Part shown: piece by piece, positions 51,813 to 60,021 of the stretch | How positions within the stretch are numbered: the stretch's first letter is position 1 | Layout of the letters: each line of letters opens with the position of its first letter | Assembly (NCBI RefSeq): GCF_001612885.1 | Contig: NZ_BDBH01000004.1 | Location: 124,001 to 188,000, forward strand | Reading direction: 5' to 3' | Origin: Nocardia harenae NBRC 108248 | Lineage (GTDB): Bacteria; Actinomycetota; Actinomycetes; Mycobacteriales; Mycobacteriaceae | DNA length: 64,000 nucleotides | Notes under the pieces: model-generated | Told to the model about the DNA's origin: nothing | Databases searched by the model: none | What the model saw: only the letters and a program-made list of their open reading frames with translations | Program-made: the position numbers and the translations under genes

Positions 51813-52187
51813 ATGCGGAAGTGGCTGCGAATGCTGGTCCTGACGATGGCGGCGGTGGCGGTGATCCTCGCGCCGAGCGCCGTGGCCGGTGCGCACACCT
51901 CGCTCAGCACCACCGATCCCGCGCCCGCCTCGGTCGTCACCGTCGCCCCGCAGCAGGTCACGCTGACCTTCGCCGCCTCGCTGCTGCCCGACGCCGCCGC
52001 GCTCACCGTGACCGGCCCGGACGGGGTGCAGTACCAGACCGCCACCGTCGTCTCCGGCAGGCAGGTCTCGACCGTGCTGCGCGGGCTCGGCCCGGCCGGG
52101 GTCTACACGGTGAACTATGCCGTCCGCTCCGACGACGGGCACCTGCTGCGCGACGGGTACGGGTTCCTCTACGCCCCGGTCGCCTAG
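51813..52187 (+). CDS. copC: CopC-family periplasmic copper-binding protein
   Basis: A 124-aa exported protein from ATG 51813. A signal peptide (WLRMLVLTMAAVAVILAPSAVAGA) is cut before His28, so the mature protein starts with His (HTSLSTTDPAPAS). With Asp108 and His110 in SDDGHLL this forms the Cu(II) site of CopC proteins. The beta-sandwich core motif VTLTFAASLLPDAA is present. There is no CopD domain or C-terminal anchor. It likely carries Cu(II) outside the membrane. Confidence 0.88.
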   Translation: MRKWLRMLVLTMAAVAVILAPSAVAGAHTSLSTTDPAPASVVTVAPQQVTLTFAASLLPDAAALTVTGPDGVQYQTATVVSGRQVSTVLRGLGPAGVYTVNYAVRSDDGHLLRDGYGFLYAPVA

Positions 52188-52218
52188 CGGGACAGCGACG
52201 CGGCCCCGGTCGGGTGGG

Positions 52219-53424
52219 TCAGCGCGGCAGGAGCAGCAGCTCGACCGGGCCACCGCGATCGGCGGCGGGATCGAGCAGCGCCAGCGCGTCGGCGCCGATG
52301 AGCCCGGCCAGGTGCGGGGTCTGCACCGCGCCGATGCTCTGCCAGACGCCACCGGGCAGCTGCCGCACCGGGACCGCGCGGGCCACCGTCCCGCTCATCG
52401 CGGCCCCGGTGACCCGGCCGTAGCGGCGCGCCCGCGTGCTGCGGGCGGTCAGCGCGTCGACGATGGCGGGAGCGGTGACCAGCAGCGCGGCGACCGCCGC
52501 GAGCGGATTGCCCGGCAGCGCCAGCAGCACCTGCCCGCCGGGCAGCACCGCGACCAGCTGGGAACCGCCGGGGCGCAACCCGACCCCGTCGAGCAGCACC
52601 CGCGCACCGAGCGCGGCGAGCGCCGCGCGCAGATGATCGGCGCTGCCCCGGCCGGTGGCGCCGACCATGATCACCAGCTCGCGGCGCTGCTCGGCACCGA
52701 GCCACGCACTCAGCAGGTCGGGGCAATCGGGCAGGTGCCGCAGCTCCGCGCAGCCGATATCGACGGCCCGCAGGTACTCCGGCAGCACCGCGGCGAGGCT
52801 GTCGCGGGTCTGCCCGTGGCGCAGCGGCCCCGCGTCGGTCCGGATCTCGTCTCCGGTGAGCACCACGTCCGCCTCGACCGGGCCGCGCACCCACAGCTGC
52901 ACCGCCTCGGCACTGGCCGCCGCCGACACCACCGCCGGGCACACCCTGGTGCCTGCCGCCGCGAGCAGCTGCCCCTGCGGCCAGTGCTCACCGGCGCGGC
53001 GGGTGTCGTCCCGCGCCGGCTCGGAGCGATCGTGCACCACCGTGGCGCGCTGCCCCTCGCGGTGCAGCCGCACGACCTCCGAGCGCAGCACCGCGGTGGT
53101 GCCGCGCGGGGTCGGCGCCCCGGTGGCGATCCGCACCGCGGTCCCGCCCGCGAGGGTGCGGCTGCTGGGGTGGCCCGCCCGCACGACCTCCGAGCGCAGC
53201 ACCCACGGCCCGGCTCCGGCGACCGCATAGCCGTCCATGGCGGCGGTGTCGACCAGGGGCAGCGCGGTCGCCGTCACCAGATCGGCGGCCAGCGTCGCGC
53301 GCAACCCCGCCGCGGGGGAGCAGGCGCGCGGTGCGAGCGCGGCGATCCCCTCGGCGAGGAGGGCGGCTATCCCGGCGACCGCCACGGCGGTGCCCGGTTC
53401 GGCCGCCCGCGTCATCACGTCCAC
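52219..53424 (-). CDS. MoeA-like molybdopterin molybdotransferase homologue
   Basis: A 401-aa protein from GTG 53424, 15 bases after the ABC fusion stop. MoeA motifs are VDTAAMDGYAVAG (about 58-70), VRIATGAPTPRGTTAV, VLTGDEI and LPGNPLAAVAALL. Other motifs are weakened. The usual GG-x-S-V-G-x-x-D is VGATGRGSADH, which keeps only the Asp, and the two-Lys KPGKP motif is RPGGS. It may still insert molybdenum, or may be a paralogue with a changed role. It is the last gene of an operon headed by a cobalamin riboswitch, which is unexpected for a molybdenum-cofactor gene. Confidence 0.83.
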   Translation of the reverse strand: MDVMTRAAEPGTAVAVAGIAALLAEGIAALAPRACSPAAGLRATLAADLVTATALPLVDTAAMDGYAVAGAGPWVLRSEVVRAGHPSSRTLAGGTAVRIATGAPTPRGTTAVLRSEVVRLHREGQRATVVHDRSEPARDDTRRAGEHWPQGQLLAAAGTRVCPAVVSAAASAEAVQLWVRGPVEADVVLTGDEIRTDAGPLRHGQTRDSLAAVLPEYLRAVDIGCAELRHLPDCPDLLSAWLGAEQRRELVIMVGATGRGSADHLRAALAALGARVLLDGVGLRPGGSQLVAVLPGGQVLLALPGNPLAAVAALLVTAPAIVDALTARSTRARRYGRVTGAAMSGTVARAVPVRQLPGGVWQSIGAVQTPHLAGLIGADALALLDPAADRGGPVELLLLPR

Positions 53425-53439
53425 ACCGGGCTCCTCCGC

Positions 53440-55704
53440 TCACCTGCGACCACTACCGCGATGATCCTCACCACCGGAGATGACCGGCGATTTTCTCGGC
53501 AATTGCGGCGCGGTCACCATCCGCTCACCCGGCGGCAGGCGGCGCTGTGCGCCGAGCTCGATGACCTCGTCGGCCAGCCGCTCGACGACCTGCTCCTGGT
53601 GGCTGATCACGAGCAGGGCGACTCCGGCGGCGCGGAGTTCGCCGAGGAGATCGAGCACGGCCGCGGCGGTGCGCCGGTCCAGCGAGGCCGTGATCTCGTC
53701 GCAGAGCAGCACCGCCGGACCGGCGGCCAGCGCCCTGGCCAGCGCGGCCCGCTGCTGCTGCCCGCCGGAGAGCTGGGCGGGGCGCCGCGCGGCCAGCCCG
53801 GGATCGAGCCGCACCGCCGCGAGCAGCCGCCGGGTCTCCGAGGCGGCCTCGGCCGCGGTCATGCCGCGCAGCAGCCGCAGCGGCCGGGTGATCTGGGCGC
53901 CGACCGAGTGCGCGGGGTTGAGCGAGGTGGCCGGGTTCTGGAAGACCAGCTGGATCGCGCGCCGCTGCGCGCGGGTCCGCCGGTCCACCCGCGGGTGCAG
54001 CGCCCGGCCGTCGAGGGTGAGGCTCCCCGAGCGCGGCGGGTGCAGGCCGGCCAGGGTGCGGGCGAGCGTGGTCTTGCCCACCCCGGACGGCCCGGTGACG
54101 GCCAGGCAGCGGCCGGGCCGGAGCGTGAACGACAGCTCGGCGGCCACCGCGCGGTCGTGCCCGATGGTGAGGCCGGTGACGCGCAGGATCGGCTCGGTCT
54201 CGGTGCAGGCGGGCGCTTTCCGGATGGCAGGCGACGGCGGAACGGCGACCCCCGCGGGCCGGAGCGACACCAGCCTGCCGCGATCCAGTTCGGCGATGTG
54301 GTCCACGACGGAGCCGAGAGCGGCCGGGTCGTGGGTGATCACCAGCAGCGTGCTCGCGGTGTCACGGCGCAGCCGCCGCAGGGTGGCCACCAGCTCTTCC
54401 CGCGCCCCGGCGTCCAGCCCGGTGGCCGGCTCGTCGAGCACCACCACCGCCGGGTCGCCGAGCAGCGCCATGGCCAGCAGCACCCGCTGCTGCTGCCCCC
54501 CGGAGAGCTGGTGCGGATACCGGCGGCGGAACTCGCGGTCGTCCGGCAGCCCCACGCGCCGCAGTGCCGCGCCGACCGGGGCGCCCCCGTGCGGGCGGGC
54601 GATCTCGGCGATGGCGGTGCCGATCCGCAGCGCCGGGTTGAGCCCGGTGGCCGGGTCCTGCGGCACATAGCCGACGGTGCGCGCCCCGTCTCCGGCACCG
54701 GTCGACACCTGCCCCTCCGCGCTGAGCCCGTCCGGCAGCGCACCGAGCACCGCGTGCGCGAGCGTCGTCTTCCCCGCCCCGGAGGGCCCGATCACGGCGA
54801 CGGCGCTACCGGCAGGGAGCGCGAAATCGATCCCGTCCAGAATCCGAGTCCCATCGGCGGCCCGCACACCGAGCCCGCACACCCGCAGGCCGTCCCCGTC
54901 GCCCCGACCGGGCTGGCGCGCTGCCCGGCCGGTGTCGAGTGCGCGGTCGCTCACCATGTTCACGGCGACGACCAGCGCCATGATGAGCAGCGCCGGGGCG
55001 AGCACCGCCACCGGCTGCACCGCGAACCCCTGGCGATTCTCGGTGATCATGAGCGCCCAGTCCGCCGACGGTGGCCGCAGCCCGAGCCCGAGGAAACTGC
55101 TCACCGCCACGATCGACACGGTCGCCGAGAGCCGCACCCCGGCATCGGCGGCGAGCACCGGCCGCAGATTCGGCAGCACCTCCACCAGCGCCAGCCGCCA
55201 CAGCGGCTCGCCGCGTGCCCGCGCGCTCTCCACGTAGCCGGTGGCGGCGATCTCCACCGTCGCGGTGCGCACGATCCGCACGATCCAGGGTGTCGAGGCC
55301 AGCGCGGTCGCCGTCGCCACCGCCACCGGACCCGCCCCGAGCGCGGTGGCGAGCACCGCGAGCAGCAGGAACCACGGCAGCACCACCACGGCGTCCACCG
55401 GGCGGCTGATCCACGGATCGGCGCGCCGCCGCAGCCCGGCCACCACCCCGAGCCCGATCCCGGCGGCGTAGCTCAGCGCCAGCGCGAGTGCCGCGATCGA
55501 CACCAGCGGCAACCCGCCGTGCAGCACCCGGGAGAGCACGTCGCGGCCGATCACGTCGGTGCCGAGCGGGTGCCCCGCGCCGGGGGAGCGGAACGGCGCG
55601 CCGATCACCGCGGTCGGGGAGTGCGGTGCGAGCACCGGCCCGGTCAGCACGAGCAGGAGCACCGCCGCCGCGACCAGCGCCCACCCGGTTCTGATCCGCG
55701 TCAT
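53440..55704 (-). CDS. Dpp/Nik-type ABC transporter: permease fused to two ATPases
   Basis: A 754-aa three-part fusion. Residues 1-255 are a DppC-like permease (N-terminal helix, HPLGTDVIGRDVLSRV, then the EAA loop near ARARGEPLWRLALVEVLPN). ATPase 1 (about 272-490) has Walker A GPSGAGKT (306-313), signature LSGGQQQ (400-406) and VVVLDE (420-425). ATPase 2 (about 505-740) has GPSGVGKT (538-545), LSGGQQQ (645-651) and VLLCDE (665-670). In most bacteria these are separate DppC, DppD and DppF proteins. The start overlaps the DppB stop by four bases. The leader's B12 riboswitch suggests cobalt or a corrinoid-related substrate, not peptides. Confidence 0.9.
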   Translation of the reverse strand: MTRIRTGWALVAAAVLLLVLTGPVLAPHSPTAVIGAPFRSPGAGHPLGTDVIGRDVLSRVLHGGLPLVSIAALALALSYAAGIGLGVVAGLRRRADPWISRPVDAVVVLPWFLLLAVLATALGAGPVAVATATALASTPWIVRIVRTATVEIAATGYVESARARGEPLWRLALVEVLPNLRPVLAADAGVRLSATVSIVAVSSFLGLGLRPPSADWALMITENRQGFAVQPVAVLAPALLIMALVVAVNMVSDRALDTGRAARQPGRGDGDGLRVCGLGVRAADGTRILDGIDFALPAGSAVAVIGPSGAGKTTLAHAVLGALPDGLSAEGQVSTGAGDGARTVGYVPQDPATGLNPALRIGTAIAEIARPHGGAPVGAALRRVGLPDDREFRRRYPHQLSGGQQQRVLLAMALLGDPAVVVLDEPATGLDAGAREELVATLRRLRRDTASTLLVITHDPAALGSVVDHIAELDRGRLVSLRPAGVAVPPSPAIRKAPACTETEPILRVTGLTIGHDRAVAAELSFTLRPGRCLAVTGPSGVGKTTLARTLAGLHPPRSGSLTLDGRALHPRVDRRTRAQRRAIQLVFQNPATSLNPAHSVGAQITRPLRLLRGMTAAEAASETRRLLAAVRLDPGLAARRPAQLSGGQQQRAALARALAAGPAVLLCDEITASLDRRTAAAVLDLLGELRAAGVALLVISHQEQVVERLADEVIELGAQRRLPPGERMVTAPQLPRKSPVISGGEDHRGSGRR

Positions 55705-56684
55705 CGCCGCTCCAGCACCAGATCACGCGCGCGCGGCGAGGTCAGCATGGTCACCAGGTCGGCGAGCAGGTAGAGCCCGATCCCGGCCGCGGCCAGCAGC
55801 ACCGCCGCGGACTGCACGAAGGGGAAGTCCCGCCCCGCCACCGCGCGCAGCAGCTCCTGCGAGACCCCCGGATACCCGAACAGCGTCTCCACCACCGCGA
55901 CCCCGCCGATCAGCCCGACCAGCGAGCCGGCAAGCGGATGCACCGCCGCCGAGACGGCGTTCGGCGCCACGTGTTTCAGCAGCAGCCGCGGCCCGCGCAC
56001 CCCGTTGAGCCGCGCGGTGCGGATGTAGGGCGCCGCGACGACCTGCGCGGTCTGCGCGCGCACCATCCGCACCGGGTGCGGCGCCAGCCCGGCGAGCAGG
56101 CAGAGCACCGGCAGCACCAGGATCTGCGGCCGGCTCCAGGCGGGCACCCCGGTCGGCAGCAGCGAGACCGCGGGCAGCAGCCGCAGCGTCAGCGATACCG
56201 TGGCGATCAGCACCACCCCGGAGGCGAAGGGCGGCAACGACTCCGCGGTCAGCGCCCCCATACTGATCGCCCGATCGGTGCGCGAGCCCGGCCGCGCCCC
56301 GGCCAGCAACCCGAGCCCGAGCGCCAGCGGCACCAGCAGCACCGCCGTCACCAGCGCCAGCACCGCGCTGTTCGCCATCCGGCCGAGCAGCACGTCCGCC
56401 ACCGGCCGCCCGGAGAGCAGCGAGGTGCCCAGATCGCCGTGCGCGAACCGCGATGCCCAGTCGGCGAAGCGCACCGGCGCGGGCCGGTCCAGCCCGAGCT
56501 CGGCGCGCAGCGCGGCCAGCTGCTCGGGGCTGGGCTCGGCCCCGCCCCGGCGCGCGAGCACGACCGTGGCGGCATCGGAGTCCAGCGCCTCGAACAGCAC
56601 GAAGACCAGCACCGCCACCGCCGCCAGGACGACGACGGCGGTGCCGAGCCTGCGCAGCGCCCACCGGGTGAGCGCCGCGTTCAC
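55701..56684 (-). CDS. Dpp/Nik-type ABC transporter permease, DppB-like
   Basis: A 327-aa permease from GTG 56684, overlapping the binding-protein stop (GTGA). Landmarks are an N-terminal helix, the periplasmic linker with SPEQLAALRAELGLDRPAPVRFADW, FAHGDLGTSLLSGRPV, and the ATPase-contact loop YIRTARLNGVRGPRLLLKHVAPNA. About six helices follow. It forms the membrane pore with the permease half of the downstream fusion. Confidence 0.9.
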   Translation of the reverse strand: MNAALTRWALRRLGTAVVVLAAVAVLVFVLFEALDSDAATVVLARRGGAEPSPEQLAALRAELGLDRPAPVRFADWASRFAHGDLGTSLLSGRPVADVLLGRMANSAVLALVTAVLLVPLALGLGLLAGARPGSRTDRAISMGALTAESLPPFASGVVLIATVSLTLRLLPAVSLLPTGVPAWSRPQILVLPVLCLLAGLAPHPVRMVRAQTAQVVAAPYIRTARLNGVRGPRLLLKHVAPNAVSAAVHPLAGSLVGLIGGVAVVETLFGYPGVSQELLRAVAGRDFPFVQSAAVLLAAAGIGLYLLADLVTMLTSPRARDLVLERR

Positions 56685-58258
56685 CCCGCCAGCCAGGTGG
56701 TGGCGTAGTTGGCCCAGTCGTCGGTGCCCGGTACCCCGTCCCGCATCCCCCCGACCTTCGCGCGCGCCGCGTCCGGGCGCTTGGCGAAGCTGTGCAGGAT
56801 GAGCCCGCCCTCGTTCCAGAGCTCCTCCTGCAGCTCGGCGTAGAGCGCGGTGCGGCGGGCCGGGTCCATGGCGGCGCGGGCCTCGGCGAACTTCGCGTCC
56901 CAGCCGGGGCGGCGCCAGCCGGTGCCATTGCTCGGCGAGGTGCTGGTGGCGGTCTGGCCGTAGAAGTAGTCCAGGCTGTAGTTCCACCAGCCGAGCTGGG
57001 TGAGCGGCTGCTTGCCGCTGATCTGCGAGAAATAGGTGTCGGCGGGGGCGGATTGCAGCGTGATGGTGATGCCTGCCTTCGCGGCGTGCTCGGCGAAGAG
57101 CGTGGCGGCCTCCACCTGGCCGGGCAGCCCGTCGGCGGTCGGCAGCGTGACGGTCAGGTTCTCCTTGCCCGCCGCGCGCAGCAGCGCCCGCGCCCGCTCC
57201 GGGTCGTAGCCGCGCTGCGGCAGCCGGTCGTGGTAGAAGGGCGCGCCCTTGCCGTAGATATCGTTGCCGACCTCGCCGTAGCCGTAGTACAGCGCATCCG
57301 CCATGGCCTGCCGGTCCACCGCGAGCCGCATGGCCTGGCGCACCCGGACGTCGTCGAAGGGGGCCATGTCCACCCGCATCTGGAAGGCGCCCATGAGCCC
57401 GGCGGGCGGCACGATCACCCTGGCATCGGGGTCGCCGGCCAGGGTGCTCGCCTGCAGGTAGCTCATCTCGTGCACCACGTCGGCCGCGTTGGAGAGGAAG
57501 GCGTTCATCCTGGCCTCGGTCTCCGCGATCTGGATGATCTCGACCTCGTCCAGCAGCGCAGGGCCGTCCCAGTGCAGGTCGTTGCGGCGCAGCAGCGTCC
57601 GGTCGCCGGGCGCCCAGTGCGCCAGGGCGAACGGGCCGGTGCCGACCGGGAGCGTGCGCGCGTCGAAGGTGGTGGTGCCCGCCTTGATGACGTAGCAGTA
57701 CCAGCCCGCGAGCACCGAGCCGAAGTCGGCGAGCGGGTACTTCATCCGCACCACCACCGCGTGCTCGCCGTCGGCGCGGGTGTTCGCCAGGTCGATCATG
57801 GCGAGGTCGCCCGCCGACGGCTTGCCCGGGTCGAGCATGCGCTCGAAGCTGAAGAGCACGTCGCGCGAGGTCAGCGGGGAGCCGTCGCTGAAGCGCACGC
57901 CCCGCCGCAGCACGATGCGCCAGACACTGCCGTCCGCGTTCGGCTCCAACGCCTCGGCGAGGCGGTAGCGCAGGGTGAGGTCGTTGTTGTAGGCGACCAG
58001 CTTGTCCCAGACGTTCTTCGCGACCGCCCCGCCCGCGGAGCTGCCCGCCTCGTACGGGTCGAGCACGTCGGCCGCCGCCGAGCGGCCCGCGATCGCGGCG
58101 CGCAGCCGCCCGCCCCGCCGCGGCGGTCCCTCGGCGACCAGCGGGCCGTCGCCGGTGCCGCAGCCGGTGAGCAGCGCGGCGCCGCCGAGCGTCAGCCCGG
58201 CCGTGCCGAGCAGAAATCCGCGCCTGCCGATGCGGGCGCGCGGTGTGGAGTTGTGCAT
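56681..58258 (-). CDS. Tat-exported lipoprotein, family 5 extracellular solute-binding protein
   Basis: A 525-aa binding protein. ATG 58258 is preferred because GAGG lies six bases upstream; ATG 58264 in frame is almost on top of that site. The leader has twin arginines (RIGRRGFLLG, Arg12-Arg13) and a lipobox L-T-G-C with Cys33. SBP_bac_5 landmarks: WRIVLRRGVRFSDGSPLTSRDVLFSFERML, GTGPFALAHW, VRQAMRLAVDRQAM and RGYDPERARALLRAAG. The family binds peptides, nickel chelates, opines or heme. The upstream cobalamin riboswitch argues for a cobalt complex or corrinoid precursor. Confidence 0.9.
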   Translation of the reverse strand: MHNSTPRARIGRRGFLLGTAGLTLGGAALLTGCGTGDGPLVAEGPPRRGGRLRAAIAGRSAAADVLDPYEAGSSAGGAVAKNVWDKLVAYNNDLTLRYRLAEALEPNADGSVWRIVLRRGVRFSDGSPLTSRDVLFSFERMLDPGKPSAGDLAMIDLANTRADGEHAVVVRMKYPLADFGSVLAGWYCYVIKAGTTTFDARTLPVGTGPFALAHWAPGDRTLLRRNDLHWDGPALLDEVEIIQIAETEARMNAFLSNAADVVHEMSYLQASTLAGDPDARVIVPPAGLMGAFQMRVDMAPFDDVRVRQAMRLAVDRQAMADALYYGYGEVGNDIYGKGAPFYHDRLPQRGYDPERARALLRAAGKENLTVTLPTADGLPGQVEAATLFAEHAAKAGITITLQSAPADTYFSQISGKQPLTQLGWWNYSLDYFYGQTATSTSPSNGTGWRRPGWDAKFAEARAAMDPARRTALYAELQEELWNEGGLILHSFAKRPDAARAKVGGMRDGVPGTDDWANYATTWLAG

Positions 58259-58280
58259 TGCCATCCTCGTGGGGTGTGTT

Positions 58281-58452
58281 CCCGGTACCGCGGACGCAGG
58301 TGTCCTGGCTCCCGGATCGACGCTCCCCACCGGCCTTCCGACCCGGGTAGGTCGTGGCCACGAAATCGGCGGGTCACTCCTCGGTGACAGTTGCGGGACA
58401 GCCCCGGATTCGCACCGGTGTTCCCTGCCTTCCGCCGCCGAACGTTACCGGG
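58281..58452 (-). promoter_or_regulatory. Cobalamin (B12) riboswitch
   Basis: Read on the minus strand, this leader has the hallmarks of the cobalamin aptamer. A GGGAAC...CCGGTGCGAATCCGG region is followed by GCTGTCCCGCAACTGT, then a GGAAGG segment, and the B12 box GAGCCAGGACACCTGC at 58296-58311. P1 pairs CCCGGTA (58446-58452) with TACCGGG (58281-58287). The aptamer ends 12 bases before the GAGG ribosome-binding site of the solute-binding lipoprotein gene, so B12 binding probably blocks translation start. Transporter synthesis would rise when B12 is low. Confidence 0.92.
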
Positions 58453-58517
58453 TGCCGCGATCGCGGCCGTACACGAACTACCCGGGGGTGATATCGCCCG
58501 CCGGCCTCGCGGCCGCC

Positions 58518-59477
58518 CTACTCGACGGTCCGCGAACCGACGGTGTGCACGATCACCATCCGTGGCTCCCACGGAACGATCTCGGCGACGCGGCGGCGCA
58601 GCTCCGCGGGGTCGGGCAGCTGCGGCGGGCCGAGGATCGAGATCGTGGCGGTGTGGCCGTCCACGGAGACGTCGGTGACCCGGGCGCCGGGAACGTCGCC
58701 GATCCAGCTCTGCGCCGCGTCGGCGATCCGGCCCGCCCACAGGGTGGAGAGCGAGTTCACCACCATCGGGATCGCGACCAGCAGCAGGGCCGCGGCGAGC
58801 ACGACGTAGGCGCGCCCGCGCCGGGAACCCGCGCCCCCGGTGGCGTAGCCGGCCGCCACCAGCACCACGGTGCAGGTGACGATCAGGGCCAGGACATTGG
58901 AGGTGAACAGCACGAGCGCGCCCAGCGCCGACGCCGGGGCCCCGGAGCCGAGGCACACGCCGACCACGCCGAGCGGCGGGACCAGCGAGATCGCGATCGC
59001 CACCCCGGGCAGCACATCGCCGACATCGCGGCGGGTGACGGCGACCGCCGCGACCAGACCGGTGGCGAGGGCGGCGGTGAGGTCCATGAGCTTCGGGGAG
59101 GTGCGGCCGAGCACCTGCGAATTGGCCAGCACATCACCCGGATTCGGCAGCACCTGCGCGAACAGGAAGCCCAGCCCCACCACCAGCGCCACCCCCGCGA
59201 GCACGAGCAGCAGGCTGCGCGCGATCAGCGCGGCACTGCCGGTCGCGATGCCGAGCGCGATACCGAGGATCGGCACCGACAGCGGGGCCACGATCATCGC
59301 GCCGATCACCGTCGCGGTGGAGTCGCCGATCACCCCGGAGACGGCGATCACCGCCGAGAGCGTGAGCATGATCCAGAACGCCGACCGCTTGGCCAGCCGG
59401 TCGCCGGCCGACAGGTCGAGGCGATCGTGGAGCTCGGACACCGAACGCCGCTGCTCGGTGGGGAGGAGATGCTGCAT
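58518..59477 (-). CDS. DUF389-family (TIGR00341-like) membrane protein
   Basis: A 319-aa protein from ATG 59477. The family core is WIMLTLSAVIAVSGVIGDSTATVIGAMIVAPLSVPILGIALGIATG, followed by further helices (LVPPLGVVGVCLGSGAPASALGALVLFTSNVLALIV). A soluble C-terminal part (VTDVSVDGHTATISILGPPQLPDPAELRRRV) has a small alpha/beta look. Seven or eight helices in total. The function of DUF389 is unknown. It lies directly upstream of the riboswitch on the same strand, with 65 bases between its stop and the aptamer. Confidence 0.88.
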   Translation of the reverse strand: MQHLLPTEQRRSVSELHDRLDLSAGDRLAKRSAFWIMLTLSAVIAVSGVIGDSTATVIGAMIVAPLSVPILGIALGIATGSAALIARSLLLVLAGVALVVGLGFLFAQVLPNPGDVLANSQVLGRTSPKLMDLTAALATGLVAAVAVTRRDVGDVLPGVAIAISLVPPLGVVGVCLGSGAPASALGALVLFTSNVLALIVTCTVVLVAAGYATGGAGSRRGRAYVVLAAALLLVAIPMVVNSLSTLWAGRIADAAQSWIGDVPGARVTDVSVDGHTATISILGPPQLPDPAELRRRVAEIVPWEPRMVIVHTVGSRTVE

Positions 59478-59627
59478 CGCGGACCGTCCTTCCGTACCGC
59501 CCGCATCACCGTAGGCCCGCGGGAGCGGCGGCGATATCACCCGAAACGGGTGATACCCGAACACCGTTAGCGCCGATACCGTCGCCGCTGACGCCGCCGA
59601 CCGCGCGGTGCCGGAGGGAGCCGGAAG

Positions 59628-60002
59628 ATGTCGGTTTGGGAAGCCTTGTGGCTGGTCGTGGTGAGTTTCGCCTTCATCGCCTACCTGCTGCTGCTGTTCT
59701 TCATCATCGGTGACCTGTTCCGGAACCGGGAGAGCTCCGGCTGGGTGAAGGCGATCTGGGTGGTGTTCCTGTTCGTGTTCCCTCTGCTGACCTCGCTGGT
59801 GTACCTGATCGTGCACAGCCGCGGGATGGCCGAGCGCTCGGCCGAGGCAGCGCGCCGGGCGCACGACGCCCAAACCGCCTACATTCGCGAGACCGCGGGC
59901 ACCAGCTCGGCCGCCCAGATCGCCGACGCCAAGAAGCTGCTCGACGAGGGCACCATCAGTGCCGAGGAGTTCGAGCAGCTCAAGTCCAAGGCCCTGGCCT
60001 GA
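59628..60002 (+). CDS. PLDc_N and SHOCT domain membrane protein
   Basis: A 124-aa protein from ATG 59628. Two N-terminal helices (LWLVVVSFAFIAYLLLLFFIIGDLF and WVKAIWVVFLFVFPLLTSLVYLIV) form the PLD-nuclease N-terminal-type module. A helical linker follows, and then the SHOCT motif (AAQIADAKKLLDEGTISAEEFEQLKSKAL) at the C-terminus. SHOCT domains are short helical appendages thought to mediate oligomerisation. Role unknown. It is 19 bases before the alkylsulfatase start. Confidence 0.85.
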   Translation: MSVWEALWLVVVSFAFIAYLLLLFFIIGDLFRNRESSGWVKAIWVVFLFVFPLLTSLVYLIVHSRGMAERSAEAARRAHDAQTAYIRETAGTSSAAQIADAKKLLDEGTISAEEFEQLKSKALA

Positions 60003-60021
60003 CACTCGCACGGAGGTAGGC

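Noticed and set aside
52117..55773. A 1218-codon open frame on the plus strand
   Set aside because: It lies opposite the moeA and ABC-fusion genes, which have full motif sets. Its translation is a low-complexity Arg/Gly/Pro/His/Gln mix typical of antisense frames in GC-rich DNA.
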